DNA of 64,000 nucleotides, taken from the NCBI GenBank assembly GCA_039725955.1, contig CP091033.1, positions 558,001 through 622,000 on the forward strand, written 5' to 3'. Source of the stretch: Sinorhizobium sp. B11 (GTDB lineage: Bacteria; Pseudomonadota; Alphaproteobacteria; Rhizobiales; Rhizobiaceae). Within the stretch, counting starts at the first letter, position 1. Each line of letters starts with the position of its first letter. Of this stretch, positions 1-9,209 are shown piece after piece. The position numbers and the translations under genes are program-made. The notes beneath the pieces are model-generated. The model was not told where the DNA came from. It made no database searches and saw only the letters and a program-made list of their open reading frames with translations.

Positions 1-729
1 GCCGCATGGCTCACGCCATTCGACCCGCAGCTCCGTGTCGCGGCGGCCTATCTGCCGCCTTCCGCCGAGCACTGGTTCGGGACAGACGAGATTGGGCGTG
101 ATCTCTTCTCGCGTATCGTCATCGGTATCCAATATACATGGCTGCCCGCGCTTGCCCTTGTCCTCATCAGCCTCGTCGTCGGCACATGCGTCGGCATGAT
201 ACCCCGTCTCATCAGCCGCAGGCTCGACATGCTGGCGCAATGGGTAGCCGAGTTCTTCCTGATCATGCCATCGACGCTGGTGGCGCTGGCGATAATCGCC
301 ACCCTGGGTGGAGGACTTACTAATACGATGATTGCGATGGGTATCGCGTGGTGGCCCTGGTATGCGCGCATATCCCGCGACGAGCTTCGGCGGTTGAACG
401 GTCGTCCGCATGTCGAGGCTGCAAGAATCGCCGGTATCAGCGGCCCGCGCCTGCTGCTGCGCTACCTTCTTCCGGGCGCACTTCCGGCCCTGCTCGTGGC
501 GGCGACACTGGACGTCGCAACGGCCATTATGACGATGTCGCTCATGTCCTTCATCGGGCTCGGCCAACCTGCCCCGGCGCCTGAGCTCGGGGCGATGACA
601 TCGAGGGCGCTTGATAGTCTGTCCATTTATTGGTGGCTGCCAATATTGCCGGCGGCGGCCATTTTTCTCATCTGTCTTCTCGCCAATCTTGCGGGAGACG
701 GCCTTCGCACGGCGTTGCGAGGAACCTAG
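1..729 (+). CDS. Dipeptide/oligopeptide-type ABC transporter permease (DppC-like), 5' partial
   Basis: Inner-membrane permease of a peptide/nickel-type ABC importer. The frame is open from base 1 and the start lies outside the window. The visible N-terminal part carries the family signature HWFGTDEIGRDLFSR, followed by several hydrophobic segments and a C-terminal EAARIAGISGPRLLLRYLLP stretch, which is the EAA loop that contacts the ATPase. It stops at TAG 727-729, and the next permease starts 3 bases later, so the two are co-transcribed. The order here is C before B, the reverse of most dpp/opp operons. The ATPase and binding-protein genes are not visible and may lie to the left. The substrate cannot be inferred. 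Confidence 0.9.
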   Translation, partial: AAWLTPFDPQLRVAAAYLPPSAEHWFGTDEIGRDLFSRIVIGIQYTWLPALALVLISLVVGTCVGMIPRLISRRLDMLAQWVAEFFLIMPSTLVALAIIATLGGGLTNTMIAMGIAWWPWYARISRDELRRLNGRPHVEAARIAGISGPRLLLRYLLPGALPALLVAATLDVATAIMTMSLMSFIGLGQPAPAPELGAMTSRALDSLSIYWWLPILPAAAIFLICLLANLAGDGLRTALRGT

Positions 730-732
730 GAT

Positions 733-1722
733 ATGCTGGTCTACTTTATAAGGCGCCTATCGGGTCTCGTGGTCGTTCTCTTGGCAATGAGCTTTGCCGT
801 GTTCTGCCTGCAAAGCATCATTCCGGCAGATCCCGCGCGCGCTATCGCCGGACCGCTCACGCCGCTTTCGAGTGTGAACGCTCTTCGCCAGCAACTCGGC
901 CTCGATGATCCAATTATCGTCCAGTATGGCCGGTTTCTCTCGCGGCTCGCTGAAGGTGATCTCGGGACGTCGACCAGAACCCGTCAGCCCGTGGCCGCTG
1001 ATATAAGAGAATATCTGCCCGCTTCACTCGAACTGTCACTAGCGGCTCTCTGCATCGGCCTTGTACTGGCAGCTGTCATTGCGGTGATGCCCCGTATCCT
1101 GGGCGGCTCTGGAGGGTTGAGATTCCTCTTAATCGCGGCCGGCTCGGTTCCGACGTTCATGTCGGCCTTGCTTTTGGTCTATTTTCTCTGGTTCCGTCTT
1201 GGCTGGTTGCCGGGTTCGGGCCGGATGAGCAAGGACGATATAGGCGGCCCGACTGGCTTCAACATGATCGACGCGCTTATCGGCGGCCGGGGCGACCTCA
1301 GCCTGGATGCCGCCAGACATCTGCTCCTGCCGGCCCTGGCTCTGGCGCTGCCGATTGCCGTGGCGGTGGGACGAAGCCTCGACAGTGCGCTGCGCGAAGT
1401 GATGCAGCAGCCCTACATCGGAACTGCACGGGGAAAGGGTCTTCGGGAGGCGGTGGTCGTCTTGCGCCATGGTCTTCGCAACGCTGCATCTCCGGCATTA
1501 GCGATGGTTGGTCTGCAGATCCGGCTTCTGTTCGGCAACCTGCTGATCGTCGAACTCGTGTTCGGGTGGCCGGGCCTTGGGCTTTATATGGTTCAGTCCC
1601 TGAGCAGTGCCGATCTTCCAGCAGTCCTCGGAGTCACGGTTGTTCTCGGAACTTTCTACATCCTCGTAAACATTGTCGTCGAAATTTTGCAGACGCTCGC
1701 CGATCCGCGGATCGAGCTGTAG
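733..1722 (+). CDS. Dipeptide/oligopeptide-type ABC transporter permease (DppB-like)
   Basis: Partner inner-membrane permease, 329 aa, the usual length for DppB/OppB. It begins with the typical MLVYFIRRLSGLVVVLLAMS membrane helix and the IIPADPARAIAGPL motif. The EAA-type loop (GTARGKGLREAVVVLRHGLRN) is near residues 228-248, and the protein ends with the family-typical ADPRIEL. It follows the DppC-like gene by 3 bases. No transporter gene follows it; the next gene is an AraC regulator. It probably forms a heterodimeric channel with the upstream permease. Confidence 0.92.
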   Translation: MLVYFIRRLSGLVVVLLAMSFAVFCLQSIIPADPARAIAGPLTPLSSVNALRQQLGLDDPIIVQYGRFLSRLAEGDLGTSTRTRQPVAADIREYLPASLELSLAALCIGLVLAAVIAVMPRILGGSGGLRFLLIAAGSVPTFMSALLLVYFLWFRLGWLPGSGRMSKDDIGGPTGFNMIDALIGGRGDLSLDAARHLLLPALALALPIAVAVGRSLDSALREVMQQPYIGTARGKGLREAVVVLRHGLRNAASPALAMVGLQIRLLFGNLLIVELVFGWPGLGLYMVQSLSSADLPAVLGVTVVLGTFYILVNIVVEILQTLADPRIEL

Positions 1723-1770
1723 CATTCTTGAAACCTATCCCTCCGGCCTAGTTCGCTAGTCCTCAACCCT

Positions 1771-2307
1771 ATGGATTTCCGGGGCGATCAGAGTTCATCT
1801 GGATATGGCGATCCCGCTGTTGCATGGGGCGGTCTGATGGATGACGAGATCAGGTTGAAGGAAGGCGTTTTGGCGGTGCCGCGTTGCGGCGGTTCCTCCG
1901 AGCCCCGTGATCGGTCGCAGGTCTCAGAGACAAATGTCCGCCGCAGGACCGGGCTCAGCAACTGGCAGGTCAAACGCGTCACTGACTATGTCGATGCGAG
2001 ACTGGAAGGGCCGGTTCGTGTCGAAGATCTGGCGGCTGCGGCAAAGCTCAGCCCTGGCCATTTCCGCCGCGCCTTTTCGATCAGCTTCGGCATGTCACCT
2101 TATGCTTTTGTCATGCAGCAGCGGATCGAACGTGCCCGGACGTTGCTGCTCGCCTCCGAGCATGAAATGGGTGATATCGCCTTTGCTTGCGGCTTGTCGG
2201 ATCATGCGCATTTCAGCCGGTTGTTCCGGCGTTTCGTCGGAACGACACCCAGCCAATGGCGCCAAGATCTGGCGGCGCAAAGCGCCGCTCAAGATGGTGC
2301 CAGTTAA
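1771..2307 (+). CDS. AraC-family transcriptional regulator (short)
   Basis: A 178-aa DNA-binding protein. Residues about 65-165 form a complete AraC/XylS double helix-turn-helix domain, with HFRRAFSISFGMSPYAFV as the first HTH and the family signature IAFACGLSDHAHFSRLFRRF as the second. The N-terminal 60 residues are low in recognisable structure and much shorter than a normal AraC effector domain, so no ligand can be proposed. An internal ATG at 1837 (MDDEIRLKEG) is an alternative start. It lies 48 bases after the permease pair on the same strand and may be co-transcribed with it. Confidence 0.82.
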   Translation: MDFRGDQSSSGYGDPAVAWGGLMDDEIRLKEGVLAVPRCGGSSEPRDRSQVSETNVRRRTGLSNWQVKRVTDYVDARLEGPVRVEDLAAAAKLSPGHFRRAFSISFGMSPYAFVMQQRIERARTLLLASEHEMGDIAFACGLSDHAHFSRLFRRFVGTTPSQWRQDLAAQSAAQDGAS

Positions 2308-2374
2308 GCCGGATTACTCCCCCGCCACGATCAACTGATGGCGAGAGCCAGCGGGGTGCGTTTGTCGCCGCTAG

Positions 2375-4654
2375 TCATGCCGACAGGGCCTCGAGTTCTT
2401 TGACTGACGGCCTGATGTGGATTTCGCGCGGCGCCGGCTTGGCGAGAAGGTCGCGCACCGGCAGGCTGAATGTGATCGATGCACCGCCGCGAAGCCCATT
2501 CTCGGCCCACAGTCGTCCGCCATGGGATTCGATGATGGATCGGCAAATCGCAAGGCCCATGCCCATCCCATCCTGCTTCGTCGTGTAGAACGCCTCGAAA
2601 ATCTTCTCGGTGTCGCTGATCCCGGTGCCCAGGTCGCTCACTTCCACTTCGACGGTGTCGCCGTCCCGCAATCTGGACTCGATCTTTAGTGTACGGGCTC
2701 TGGGCTCGATATCGTGCATCGCTTCGATGCCGTTGCGGATGAGGTTGAGGATCACCTGTTCCATTTGCACATGGTCCGCGCTGGTGGAAGGCAGATAAGG
2801 ATCGAGATTGACATCGAGCTTCACCTTGTTGGAGGCGAGCCTGTCGGCGATCAGTTCGCAGGCATCGTTGATCAGATTGTTCAGATCGACTGCGGTTCTG
2901 GGGTAGGCGGTCTTACCGAACAGTGCCCTGATGCGGCTGACCACTTCGGCGGCCGCATCGGCATCGCGCACAATCCAGTCGGCGGACCGCAGGGCGCGTT
3001 CGAGATTCGGCGGTTCCGCGCTCAGCCAACGGCGGAATGCATTCGCATTGGCCACCACCGCCTGCAGCGGTTGATTGAGTTCATGTGCAATCGAGACGGA
3101 AAGTTCCGACATGCTGGCGGCGCGCAACGCCCTTGCCAATCTCTCGTCGGATTGGCGCAGTGCCTCCTGCGCACGGACCTCGTCGTCGATGTCGAGATTG
3201 ACGCCGTACCAGCGAATGATCTTGCCATTCTCGTCGCGCAGGGGTTCGACGCGTGAATCCATCCATCGATACTGCCCGTCCTTATGGCGAAGCCGGCCCT
3301 TGTGATTGATGGGCTGACCCGTTGCAATGGCATGTCTGAACGCCTCCGTCACTGCGGCGCGATCCTCGGGATGGACAAGTTCTGCTTCGGCAGCGACCTC
3401 TTCCGTCGTCCTCGAATGAATATCGCCTTCGTTGAGCCCGGCCCATTCGGAGAAGCGCTTGTTGAGATAGCAGGGAAGTCCTTCGGGGGTCATGAGCCAG
3501 ATCAGAGACGGTACCGTATCGACGATGAGGCGCAGTTCCGCCTCCCGCTGGCGCGCTGCTTCATGCGCTTCCATCTCGTCATGGATGTCGAGGCAGACGC
3601 CGTACCACTGAATGATCTGGCCATCGGCATCGCGAAGCGGCTCGGCTTTCCCGTCGATCCAGCGATAGACGCCATCGCAGCGCCGCTGCCGATATTTCAG
3701 GGCGAAGCGTTCGCCGGTTTTGAAAGCCCGTGAAAGGCTCTCCTGAAACAGCGTCTGGTCTTCGGGGTGGATAGTGTCGATGATCGCTGTCGCGAACCTC
3801 CTTGTATCCACGGGATCATTGCCCTGCAGCGAAATCCCGGTCCAGTGCATAAGGGGCTTGTTGATATAGGAGGTTTCGCCGGCCGGGCTGGCGCACCAGA
3901 TGAGAGCCGGGACTGTGTCGATCATCTGCTGCAGCTGCTCCCGGCTTTCCCGCAGAGCAGCTTCCGCCTTTCGCTGATCGTCGATATCGACCGATGTCGC
4001 GAACCACGCCGTAATGTGGCCGTGTTCGTCACGCGAGGCGATGGCGGAATCGCGAAGCCATCGGTAGGTCCCGTCGGCGCGTCGCACACGCTGCTCTTCG
4101 AAGATCGGCTCGCCTGTCCTGAGGCTGTGTTCCCATCGCTGCTTGCATCCCTCGACATCGTCGGGATGCACGAAGAGGCTCCACCATGAATGATTGTCTA
4201 GCTTGGCGATCCTGCTCATCTCCTCCGCAGTCACGCCGACAAAGTCGAGCGCCTTCGGATTCAGGAAGCGCAGGCGGCCGTCAGGATAGGCCGACCAGCC
4301 AAAGCCCGGAATGTCTTCGATATTGGGCTGGATATTCTTGTAAACGCGGTCGAACAGGCTCTGCGGCTTGAAGACGTTGATGAAAAACCAGAGCGCAGTG
4401 GCCGAGCAGGCGAACATGACGACCCGCACGGGTTCATCATCGCCGAAATTGGCGGGGGAGAGAATGATGGTCGCCGTCAACAAACAGCCGATGAGCAGCA
4501 CGGCCAGACCTGTGCGCCAGCTTGTATAGAGCCAGATGGCGACCATTGCGACGAGAATGCCGGAGGTGTCTGCGAAAAGCCCTGCCAGCAGGATGCCGCT
4601 GCCGCCAATAGCCATGGCCGTGACGATCCGTTCTTTTGACGATGTCAACTGCAT
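2375..4654 (-). CDS. Membrane-anchored triple-PAS sensor histidine kinase
   Basis: A 759-aa kinase. Residues 10-95 hold about four hydrophobic segments. Three PAS folds follow at about 115-230, 240-365 and 375-495, each ending in the WYGV/WFAT..DIDD type motif of PAS_3/PAC units. The phosphoacceptor is His524 in SIAHELNQPL, an HPK4/FixL-DctB-like H-box. The catalytic domain shows the N-box (QVILNLIRNGIEAM) and G-boxes (GTGISDTEKIFEAFYTTKQ, GMGMGLAI). The FixJ-type regulator gene lies 60 bases upstream on the same strand, so the two form a pair. No haem-pocket assignment is made. The signal is unknown. Confidence 0.93.
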   Translation of the reverse strand: MQLTSSKERIVTAMAIGGSGILLAGLFADTSGILVAMVAIWLYTSWRTGLAVLLIGCLLTATIILSPANFGDDEPVRVVMFACSATALWFFINVFKPQSLFDRVYKNIQPNIEDIPGFGWSAYPDGRLRFLNPKALDFVGVTAEEMSRIAKLDNHSWWSLFVHPDDVEGCKQRWEHSLRTGEPIFEEQRVRRADGTYRWLRDSAIASRDEHGHITAWFATSVDIDDQRKAEAALRESREQLQQMIDTVPALIWCASPAGETSYINKPLMHWTGISLQGNDPVDTRRFATAIIDTIHPEDQTLFQESLSRAFKTGERFALKYRQRRCDGVYRWIDGKAEPLRDADGQIIQWYGVCLDIHDEMEAHEAARQREAELRLIVDTVPSLIWLMTPEGLPCYLNKRFSEWAGLNEGDIHSRTTEEVAAEAELVHPEDRAAVTEAFRHAIATGQPINHKGRLRHKDGQYRWMDSRVEPLRDENGKIIRWYGVNLDIDDEVRAQEALRQSDERLARALRAASMSELSVSIAHELNQPLQAVVANANAFRRWLSAEPPNLERALRSADWIVRDADAAAEVVSRIRALFGKTAYPRTAVDLNNLINDACELIADRLASNKVKLDVNLDPYLPSTSADHVQMEQVILNLIRNGIEAMHDIEPRARTLKIESRLRDGDTVEVEVSDLGTGISDTEKIFEAFYTTKQDGMGMGLAICRSIIESHGGRLWAENGLRGGASITFSLPVRDLLAKPAPREIHIRPSVKELEALSA

Positions 4655-4714
4655 GGGAGTCCTCTTTGCTTTGCTGTCGGTGTCTTTTCCCCGACCTGAC
4701 GCTGGTGGATAATT

Positions 4715-5365
4715 TCAGCCATCGTTCATCCGGACATGCGACGGCAGCGCCTGCCAGACATTGAAAAGCTGCGCCACCGAACTGACCTGCATCTTTTTCA
4801 TCATATTGCTGCGGTGAAGCTTCACCGTAAATTCGCTGATCCCGAGGGAGAAGGCTATCTGTTTGTTGACTTCGCCGGATACGACCAGCTTCAGAACCTG
4901 GCGTTCGCGTACAGTGAGGGTTTCAAAAAGGGAAACGTATCGATCGGCTGCAGACAAGGCGTTCCTGCGGCTGATATCTGTTGCGATGGCGCTGGACACG
5001 GCATCGAGAAAGGTCTGGTCCCGTACGGGTTTGGTCAGGAAATCCTGCGCGCCGGCCTTCATTGCCTGCACGCTCATTGCAATGTCCCCGTGTGCCGTCA
5101 GAAAAAGCACGGGTGTGGTGACGCCATTGCGGGTCAAATGATGCTGCAGGTCCAGACCGCTAATGCCGGGCATACGAACATCCAGGACGACGCAACTCGG
5201 GCGGTCGGGCAGCTTCGCTTCGAGAAATTCTCGGCCCGATAAAAATGTCATTGCGTCGATGCCGACCGAATTCAGCAGGTTCTCCAGAGCCGCGCAAACG
5301 GTCTCATCGTCATCAACCAAAATCGCGACCGGACTTTTCGACCCCTTGGAGGTGGCCACCCCCAT
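4715..5365 (-). CDS. FixJ-family response regulator
   Basis: A 216-aa two-domain regulator. The receiver domain has the acidic pocket VDDDE, phosphoacceptor Asp62 (VVLDVRMPG) and TKP lysine. The C-terminal LuxR-type HTH (LTVRERQVLKLVVSGEVNKQ followed by GISEFTVKLHRSNMMKKM) binds DNA. The ATG at 5365 is chosen because GGAGGA sits 6 bases upstream on this strand. It is the first gene of a two-gene unit with the triple-PAS kinase that follows 60 bases downstream, its likely phosphodonor. Three related FixJ/receiver proteins lie within 9 kb. Confidence 0.93.
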   Translation of the reverse strand: MGVATSKGSKSPVAILVDDDETVCAALENLLNSVGIDAMTFLSGREFLEAKLPDRPSCVVLDVRMPGISGLDLQHHLTRNGVTTPVLFLTAHGDIAMSVQAMKAGAQDFLTKPVRDQTFLDAVSSAIATDISRRNALSAADRYVSLFETLTVRERQVLKLVVSGEVNKQIAFSLGISEFTVKLHRSNMMKKMQVSSVAQLFNVWQALPSHVRMNDG

Positions 5366-5545
5366 GCATGATCCTCCAACTGCCAGCAGACATGCCGCTT
5401 CCCCGAACTGCGTGAGAATACCGTCATCGACGAGAAAATTGAAGGAGGGGGCAACTAAACCAAGTATATATTGCGGAGCACATTTTTATATGTCTGGGTT
5501 CTTGCGGCCCAGCATGATGCTATGCAGAGATACGCCCGGCTTCGG

Positions 5546-5815
5546 CTAGCGGGACGCAACCTTGAACGCCGTCGGCCGATGCTCGATTGGCATGGCGAGC
5601 GTTTCGCCATTCACGATAAAATATGCGACGTTCGGTTCGGCTTGCGACGACGAGGATGTCGCGAGCGGCACATAGATTTTTGCGGACGCCTTGGGCGCCG
5701 ATGTGGCCCCATAGCCGAGGTATGCAAGTATTGCGATTATCAGACCGCCGATGATCAGGAGCGGAAGCCTGGGCGTCTCGAGAGGCCTGTATCGAGAGCT
5801 TGGGTCATATCTCAT
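5546..5815 (-). CDS. Small single-pass membrane protein, unknown function
   Basis: An 89- or 90-aa protein. It has a short cytoplasmic N-terminus rich in Arg/Pro, one membrane helix at about residues 19-38 (LPLLIIGGLIIAILAYLGYG) and a periplasmic tail of about 50 residues. I do not recognise a family. ATG 5815 is preceded directly by an in-frame GTG at 5818 and by AGGCGG as a ribosome site, so either codon could start translation. It lies between divergent response-regulator genes, but nothing in the sequence connects it to signalling. Confidence 0.6.
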   Translation of the reverse strand: MRYDPSSRYRPLETPRLPLLIIGGLIIAILAYLGYGATSAPKASAKIYVPLATSSSSQAEPNVAYFIVNGETLAMPIEHRPTAFKVASR

Positions 5816-6234
5816 CACAACCGCCTTTGATCGATCTTGGTCGTGATCAGCTTACAGGCGGCTAGCGGGCTAAGCAGTTATACGAAGGTGTGCGACGGGG
5901 GCAACGAAGGTGTGCCTTGCGATGGTTCTGCGCGGGTGCATCCGCGCGGCTTACCTGACGCAATGAGCGGACTACCTGTTTGCAATAATGAGGGAATTTG
6001 ACCGACTTGCCGATCGATCTCGCGGCCGAACCTAGACCCTTGGCGTATTTTGGCAAAGGGGGCCGCATGGTAGTATTGTTGCCACATGACCACGTCGCCA
6101 GTTGCAATTTCGGCGTGGCCCTCAGCTGACGGGAACCCCTTCATGAACGCGGCAGAATGGAGCAGTGTCATGCTTCATCGCTGTACGGCGGTAGCGGGGC
6201 TCTGCAAAGCAGTCGTTTGGAGGCGCGGAAAGCC
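5816..6234. other. Intergenic region between the small membrane gene and the second FixJ regulator
   Basis: 419 bases without a convincing gene. It must hold the divergent promoters of the membrane gene and the regulator at 6235. A half-match to the shared inverted-repeat box of this region (GCCGAACC, 6025-6032) is present, but its right arm (CTTGG) is displaced by about three bases, so I do not call it as a site. Confidence 0.5.
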
Positions 6235-6882
6235 ATGATGATCGATCAAGTCAGCACGAGCGACGAGCCGGTTGTCTGTATCGTCGACGACGAAGGCCCT
6301 GTCAGGGCTTCTCTCGTGGACCTTTTCGAGTCGGTGGCGATGAAGGCTATCGCATTCGAGAGCGCTTCGGATTTTCTGGAGCGCTGCGATATGAGGCAGG
6401 CAGGCTGCATTCTCCTCGACGTGCGGATGCCCGGCATCAGTGGCCTGGACTTTCAGGACCAGCTCGCCGCTGCCGGCAACACCATGCCCATTATCTTCAT
6501 GTCAGGTCACGGAAGTGTTCCGCTGACCGTAAAGGCAATGAAGGCAGGAGCAACGGATTTCCTGATCAAGCCGTTTGCAGGCAGCGCCGTGATCGCCGCC
6601 GTCGGCGAAGCAATCAGGCGAGATGCCGAGAACCGGAAAGAGGCTGCTATTCGCGCCCAGTTGCAAATTTGCGAGGCCAGGCTTACTCCGCGCGAGCGGG
6701 AAGTCTTGCATTATGTCGCAGCCGGATTGATGAACAAGCAGATTGCACATGAAATGCAGATCAGCGAAATCATGGTGAAACTGCACCGGGGACGAATGAT
6801 GAAAAAGATGCAGGCCGGCTCCCTCGCGGAGCTCGTTCGCAAATTTGACATGTTGAAACCGGATCTCAAACTGTATCAGTAA
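6235..6882 (+). CDS. FixJ-family response regulator
   Basis: A 215-aa paralogue of the regulator at 4715-5365. The receiver domain has CIVDDE, phosphoacceptor Asp62 (ILLDVRMPG) and the IKP lysine. The LuxR-type HTH runs LTPREREVLHYVAAGLMNKQ then ISEIMVKLHRGRMMKKM. I start it at ATG 6235 (an adjacent ATG at 6238 is equivalent) because GGAGGCG lies about 10 bases upstream and the protein then begins just before the receiver. An earlier in-frame ATG at 6157 would add 26 residues of no recognisable fold. The receiver-only gene follows 51 bases downstream. Confidence 0.92.
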   Translation: MMIDQVSTSDEPVVCIVDDEGPVRASLVDLFESVAMKAIAFESASDFLERCDMRQAGCILLDVRMPGISGLDFQDQLAAAGNTMPIIFMSGHGSVPLTVKAMKAGATDFLIKPFAGSAVIAAVGEAIRRDAENRKEAAIRAQLQICEARLTPREREVLHYVAAGLMNKQIAHEMQISEIMVKLHRGRMMKKMQAGSLAELVRKFDMLKPDLKLYQ

Positions 6883-6933
6883 CCTGCGTGGCGCCTGGCT
6901 CATTGCCCGAAAAAGAAGAATTGTACTTACGCA

Positions 6934-7320
6934 ATGGCAAGTTCCCCCAACAAGACAGTCGCCGTCATTGATGACCATCGCTATCTCAGGGAATCCCTCA
7001 AGGATTTGCTCGAGGCGGCCGGTTATGAATGCGAGCTCTATGAGTCAGCCGAGACATTCCTGAGCGAAAAAGGCTATTCGCTTGCTGATTGCATTCTTGC
7101 CGATGTCAGAATGCCGGGAATGTCAGGCGTAGAGATGCTCCAGGCATTAGGCAGACTGCCATCCCATCCGCCTGTCATCATCATGACGGCACACGGGGAC
7201 AAGGAGGTCGAAGCCGCCGTCTCTCAGGCAGGTGCTGTTGCCTTTCTCAAGAAACCCGTCAATGCCGATTTGCTGATGTCGTGGCTGGAGCGCGCGATCA
7301 GGGATTATCGCGGAGGCTAA
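6934..7320 (+). CDS. Receiver-only response regulator (single REC domain)
   Basis: A 128-aa protein that is only a CheY-like receiver. It has VIDDH, phosphoacceptor Asp57 (ILADVRMPGMSG), a conserved Thr (MTAHGD) and the KKP lysine, and no output domain. Proteins of this kind act as phosphate sinks, relay partners or protein-binding switches. It sits 51 bases after a FixJ-type regulator and converges on the PAS kinase at 7366-8901. I infer that it modulates one of the neighbouring kinases, but which one cannot be told from sequence. Confidence 0.9.
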   Translation: MASSPNKTVAVIDDHRYLRESLKDLLEAAGYECELYESAETFLSEKGYSLADCILADVRMPGMSGVEMLQALGRLPSHPPVIIMTAHGDKEVEAAVSQAGAVAFLKKPVNADLLMSWLERAIRDYRGG

Positions 7321-7365
7321 AATACCCTGCAGAAGTGCGCAGGTCCTGCATTCGGAATTGCGTTG

Positions 7366-8901
7366 TCACGCGTGAGCGGCCTGTTCCATCTCAAACGGCA
7401 GGGTAAAAACGAACTTCGCTCCGTGTGGATCGGCCTGCTCCACGCTCAACCGTCCACCGTGAGATTCGATGATGGAGCGGCTGATCGCCAGCCCCATTCC
7501 CATCCCCTGTCCTTTCGTCGTGAAAAAGGGTTCGAATATTCTATCGGGGAATTCGACGCCCGGGCCGCGATCGCTGATCTCGATCTGCACTGCATCCATG
7601 GCGCGGCAGGCGCGAATGCGCAGGACGCGGTCGTTGCCGGCAGAATCCATGGCCTCCAGGCCGTTGCGGATCAGATTGATCAGGACCTGTTGAACCTGAA
7701 CCCGATCGAAGGCGATCGGCGGAAGGTCTCGCTCGAACTCGAGATCCATGCGCACGCGCCGCCGCATCGCCTCCTCGGCCATGAGGTCGCGCGCTTCTCT
7801 GACCACGCTATCGAGTGCGGTATAATCTCTCGATGTTTCCGAGCGTTTGAATAAAGCACGGATGCGGCCGACGACTTCGACGGCGGAATGAGCGCTTGCC
7901 GAGATACGTTCGACCGCTTTCTGCGCCCGTTCTATATTGGGTGGTTCCGCTGAGAGCCAGCGCTGGCCGACATCCGAGCTTGATATGACGGCCGCGAGAG
8001 GCTGGCTGATCTCATGAGCGATCGAAGCGGAAAGCTCGGCCAGGCTTGCTGCCTGGCTTGCACGCGCAAGGTTCAGCTGGGCAAGGCTCAAGGCCTCCTG
8101 CACGCGAACCTGATCCTCGACATCGATCGACAGGCCGTACCATTCCACGACTGCGCCGTTCTTATCGCGAAGGGGCTCGAAGCGGCCTTCCGTCCAATGG
8201 AACGTACCGTCCGGCCCGCGCCGTCTGTATCGCATCATGAAAGCCTCGCCAGCCTGGATGCAATGCCTGATCCTGCGCTTCACTTCCGGCCCATCCTCGG
8301 GATGGAGAAGCTCCTGCGCTGCCCGTGCAAACTCCTCGAAATTTGCTTTGAAAAGTCCGAGTTCCTGCATGTAGCGTCTGCTGACATAGGAGAGCTCTCC
8401 CGCAGGCGTCCAACTGCAGATGTGTACCGGCAAGGCATCGATGAGCCGTTGAAGATGCCGTTCACTTCGCTGCAGCGCCTCTTCGGCGTGGACCTGATCG
8501 TCGATATCATGGCAAAGGCCATACCACTGGCTGATGCGCCCATGCCGGTCATGTATCGAATCCGCGCGGCTCGACATCCAGTGATAGACGCCATCATGGC
8601 GGCGCAGGCGGTATCGCGTGGAAAAGCTTTTGCCGGTGGCGAAGCAATATCGGAGCGCATCCCTGAAGCCCGCGGCATCATCGGGATGGATCGCCATCTC
8701 GATCATTGCTTCGAGCCGGCTCATGCCTGGCTTTTGGATATCGGCGATATCCCGGCCGAGGTAATCGATCATCTGCTTGTTAAAAAAGATTGGCTCGCCG
8801 TCTGCCGTTAGCCGCCAGATGTGAGATGGCACCCTATCGACGAGTTCGGCAAGCGCCCGTTCTCGTTTGCGCAATGCCCTGGCGCTCCGGCTGACGATCA
8901 T
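7366..8901 (-). CDS. Soluble double-PAS sensor histidine kinase
   Basis: An HPK4-like kinase of 511 aa from ATG 8901, or 518 aa from ATG 8922. I prefer 8901 because a GGGAG ribosome site precedes it. There is no membrane segment. Two PAS folds (about 20-135 and 145-265) end in QWYGLCHDIDD and EWYGLSIDVED. The H-box is SIAHEISQPL (His296 in the short form), and the ATPase shows QVLINLIRNGLEAM, DRGPGV and GMGMGLAI. It is closely similar in plan to the membrane kinase at 2375-4654, including the QRWLSAEPPN stretch after the H-box, so the two are paralogues. It is divergent from the SDR gene at 9210. Confidence 0.92.
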   Translation of the reverse strand: MIVSRSARALRKRERALAELVDRVPSHIWRLTADGEPIFFNKQMIDYLGRDIADIQKPGMSRLEAMIEMAIHPDDAAGFRDALRYCFATGKSFSTRYRLRRHDGVYHWMSSRADSIHDRHGRISQWYGLCHDIDDQVHAEEALQRSERHLQRLIDALPVHICSWTPAGELSYVSRRYMQELGLFKANFEEFARAAQELLHPEDGPEVKRRIRHCIQAGEAFMMRYRRRGPDGTFHWTEGRFEPLRDKNGAVVEWYGLSIDVEDQVRVQEALSLAQLNLARASQAASLAELSASIAHEISQPLAAVISSSDVGQRWLSAEPPNIERAQKAVERISASAHSAVEVVGRIRALFKRSETSRDYTALDSVVREARDLMAEEAMRRRVRMDLEFERDLPPIAFDRVQVQQVLINLIRNGLEAMDSAGNDRVLRIRACRAMDAVQIEISDRGPGVEFPDRIFEPFFTTKGQGMGMGLAISRSIIESHGGRLSVEQADPHGAKFVFTLPFEMEQAAHA

Positions 8902-8996
8902 CCCCCGCTCCCGGCGACACATTCGCGTCTCAACAGGCTGAAATGCCCTGCACAGGATTTATCCCACGATACAGTGGAAGACGGAAGCAATTCATA

Positions 8997-9014
8997 CGCG
9001 AACGTATCTTGGCA
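8997..9014 (+). promoter_or_regulatory. Shared inverted-repeat box, copy 1
   Basis: CGCGAACG-TA-TCTTGGCA lies between the divergent PAS kinase and the SDR gene, 196 bases before the SDR start. It is one of eight related 8-2-8 boxes found upstream of genes between 9 and 21.7 kb. The right arm is a weaker match. Confidence 0.45.
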
Positions 9015-9209
9015 TCAGATCGCTTCGATCCGCCCAATGGTTGTCCCGTCGATGACGAGTGGGCGCTCTCATCTGCAGCCGGGTTTCAAGACAGATGACC
9101 GCCCGCGCTGTTCATTTGTCTATTCTGGGCACAGTTCCTTGTCCTTGCGCACGGCTAATGGAGACCGATGCGACAGCTTATTTCCTGGGTCTCAACAAGG
9201 AGAATTAGG

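Noticed and set aside
6025..6045. GCCGAACC...CTTGG as a ninth copy of the shared box
   Set aside because: The right arm is displaced by about three bases, so the 8-2-8 spacing is lost.
5878..6171. Minus-strand frame between the small membrane gene and the FixJ regulator
   Set aside because: It has low-complexity composition and no motif, and it occupies the only place for two promoters.
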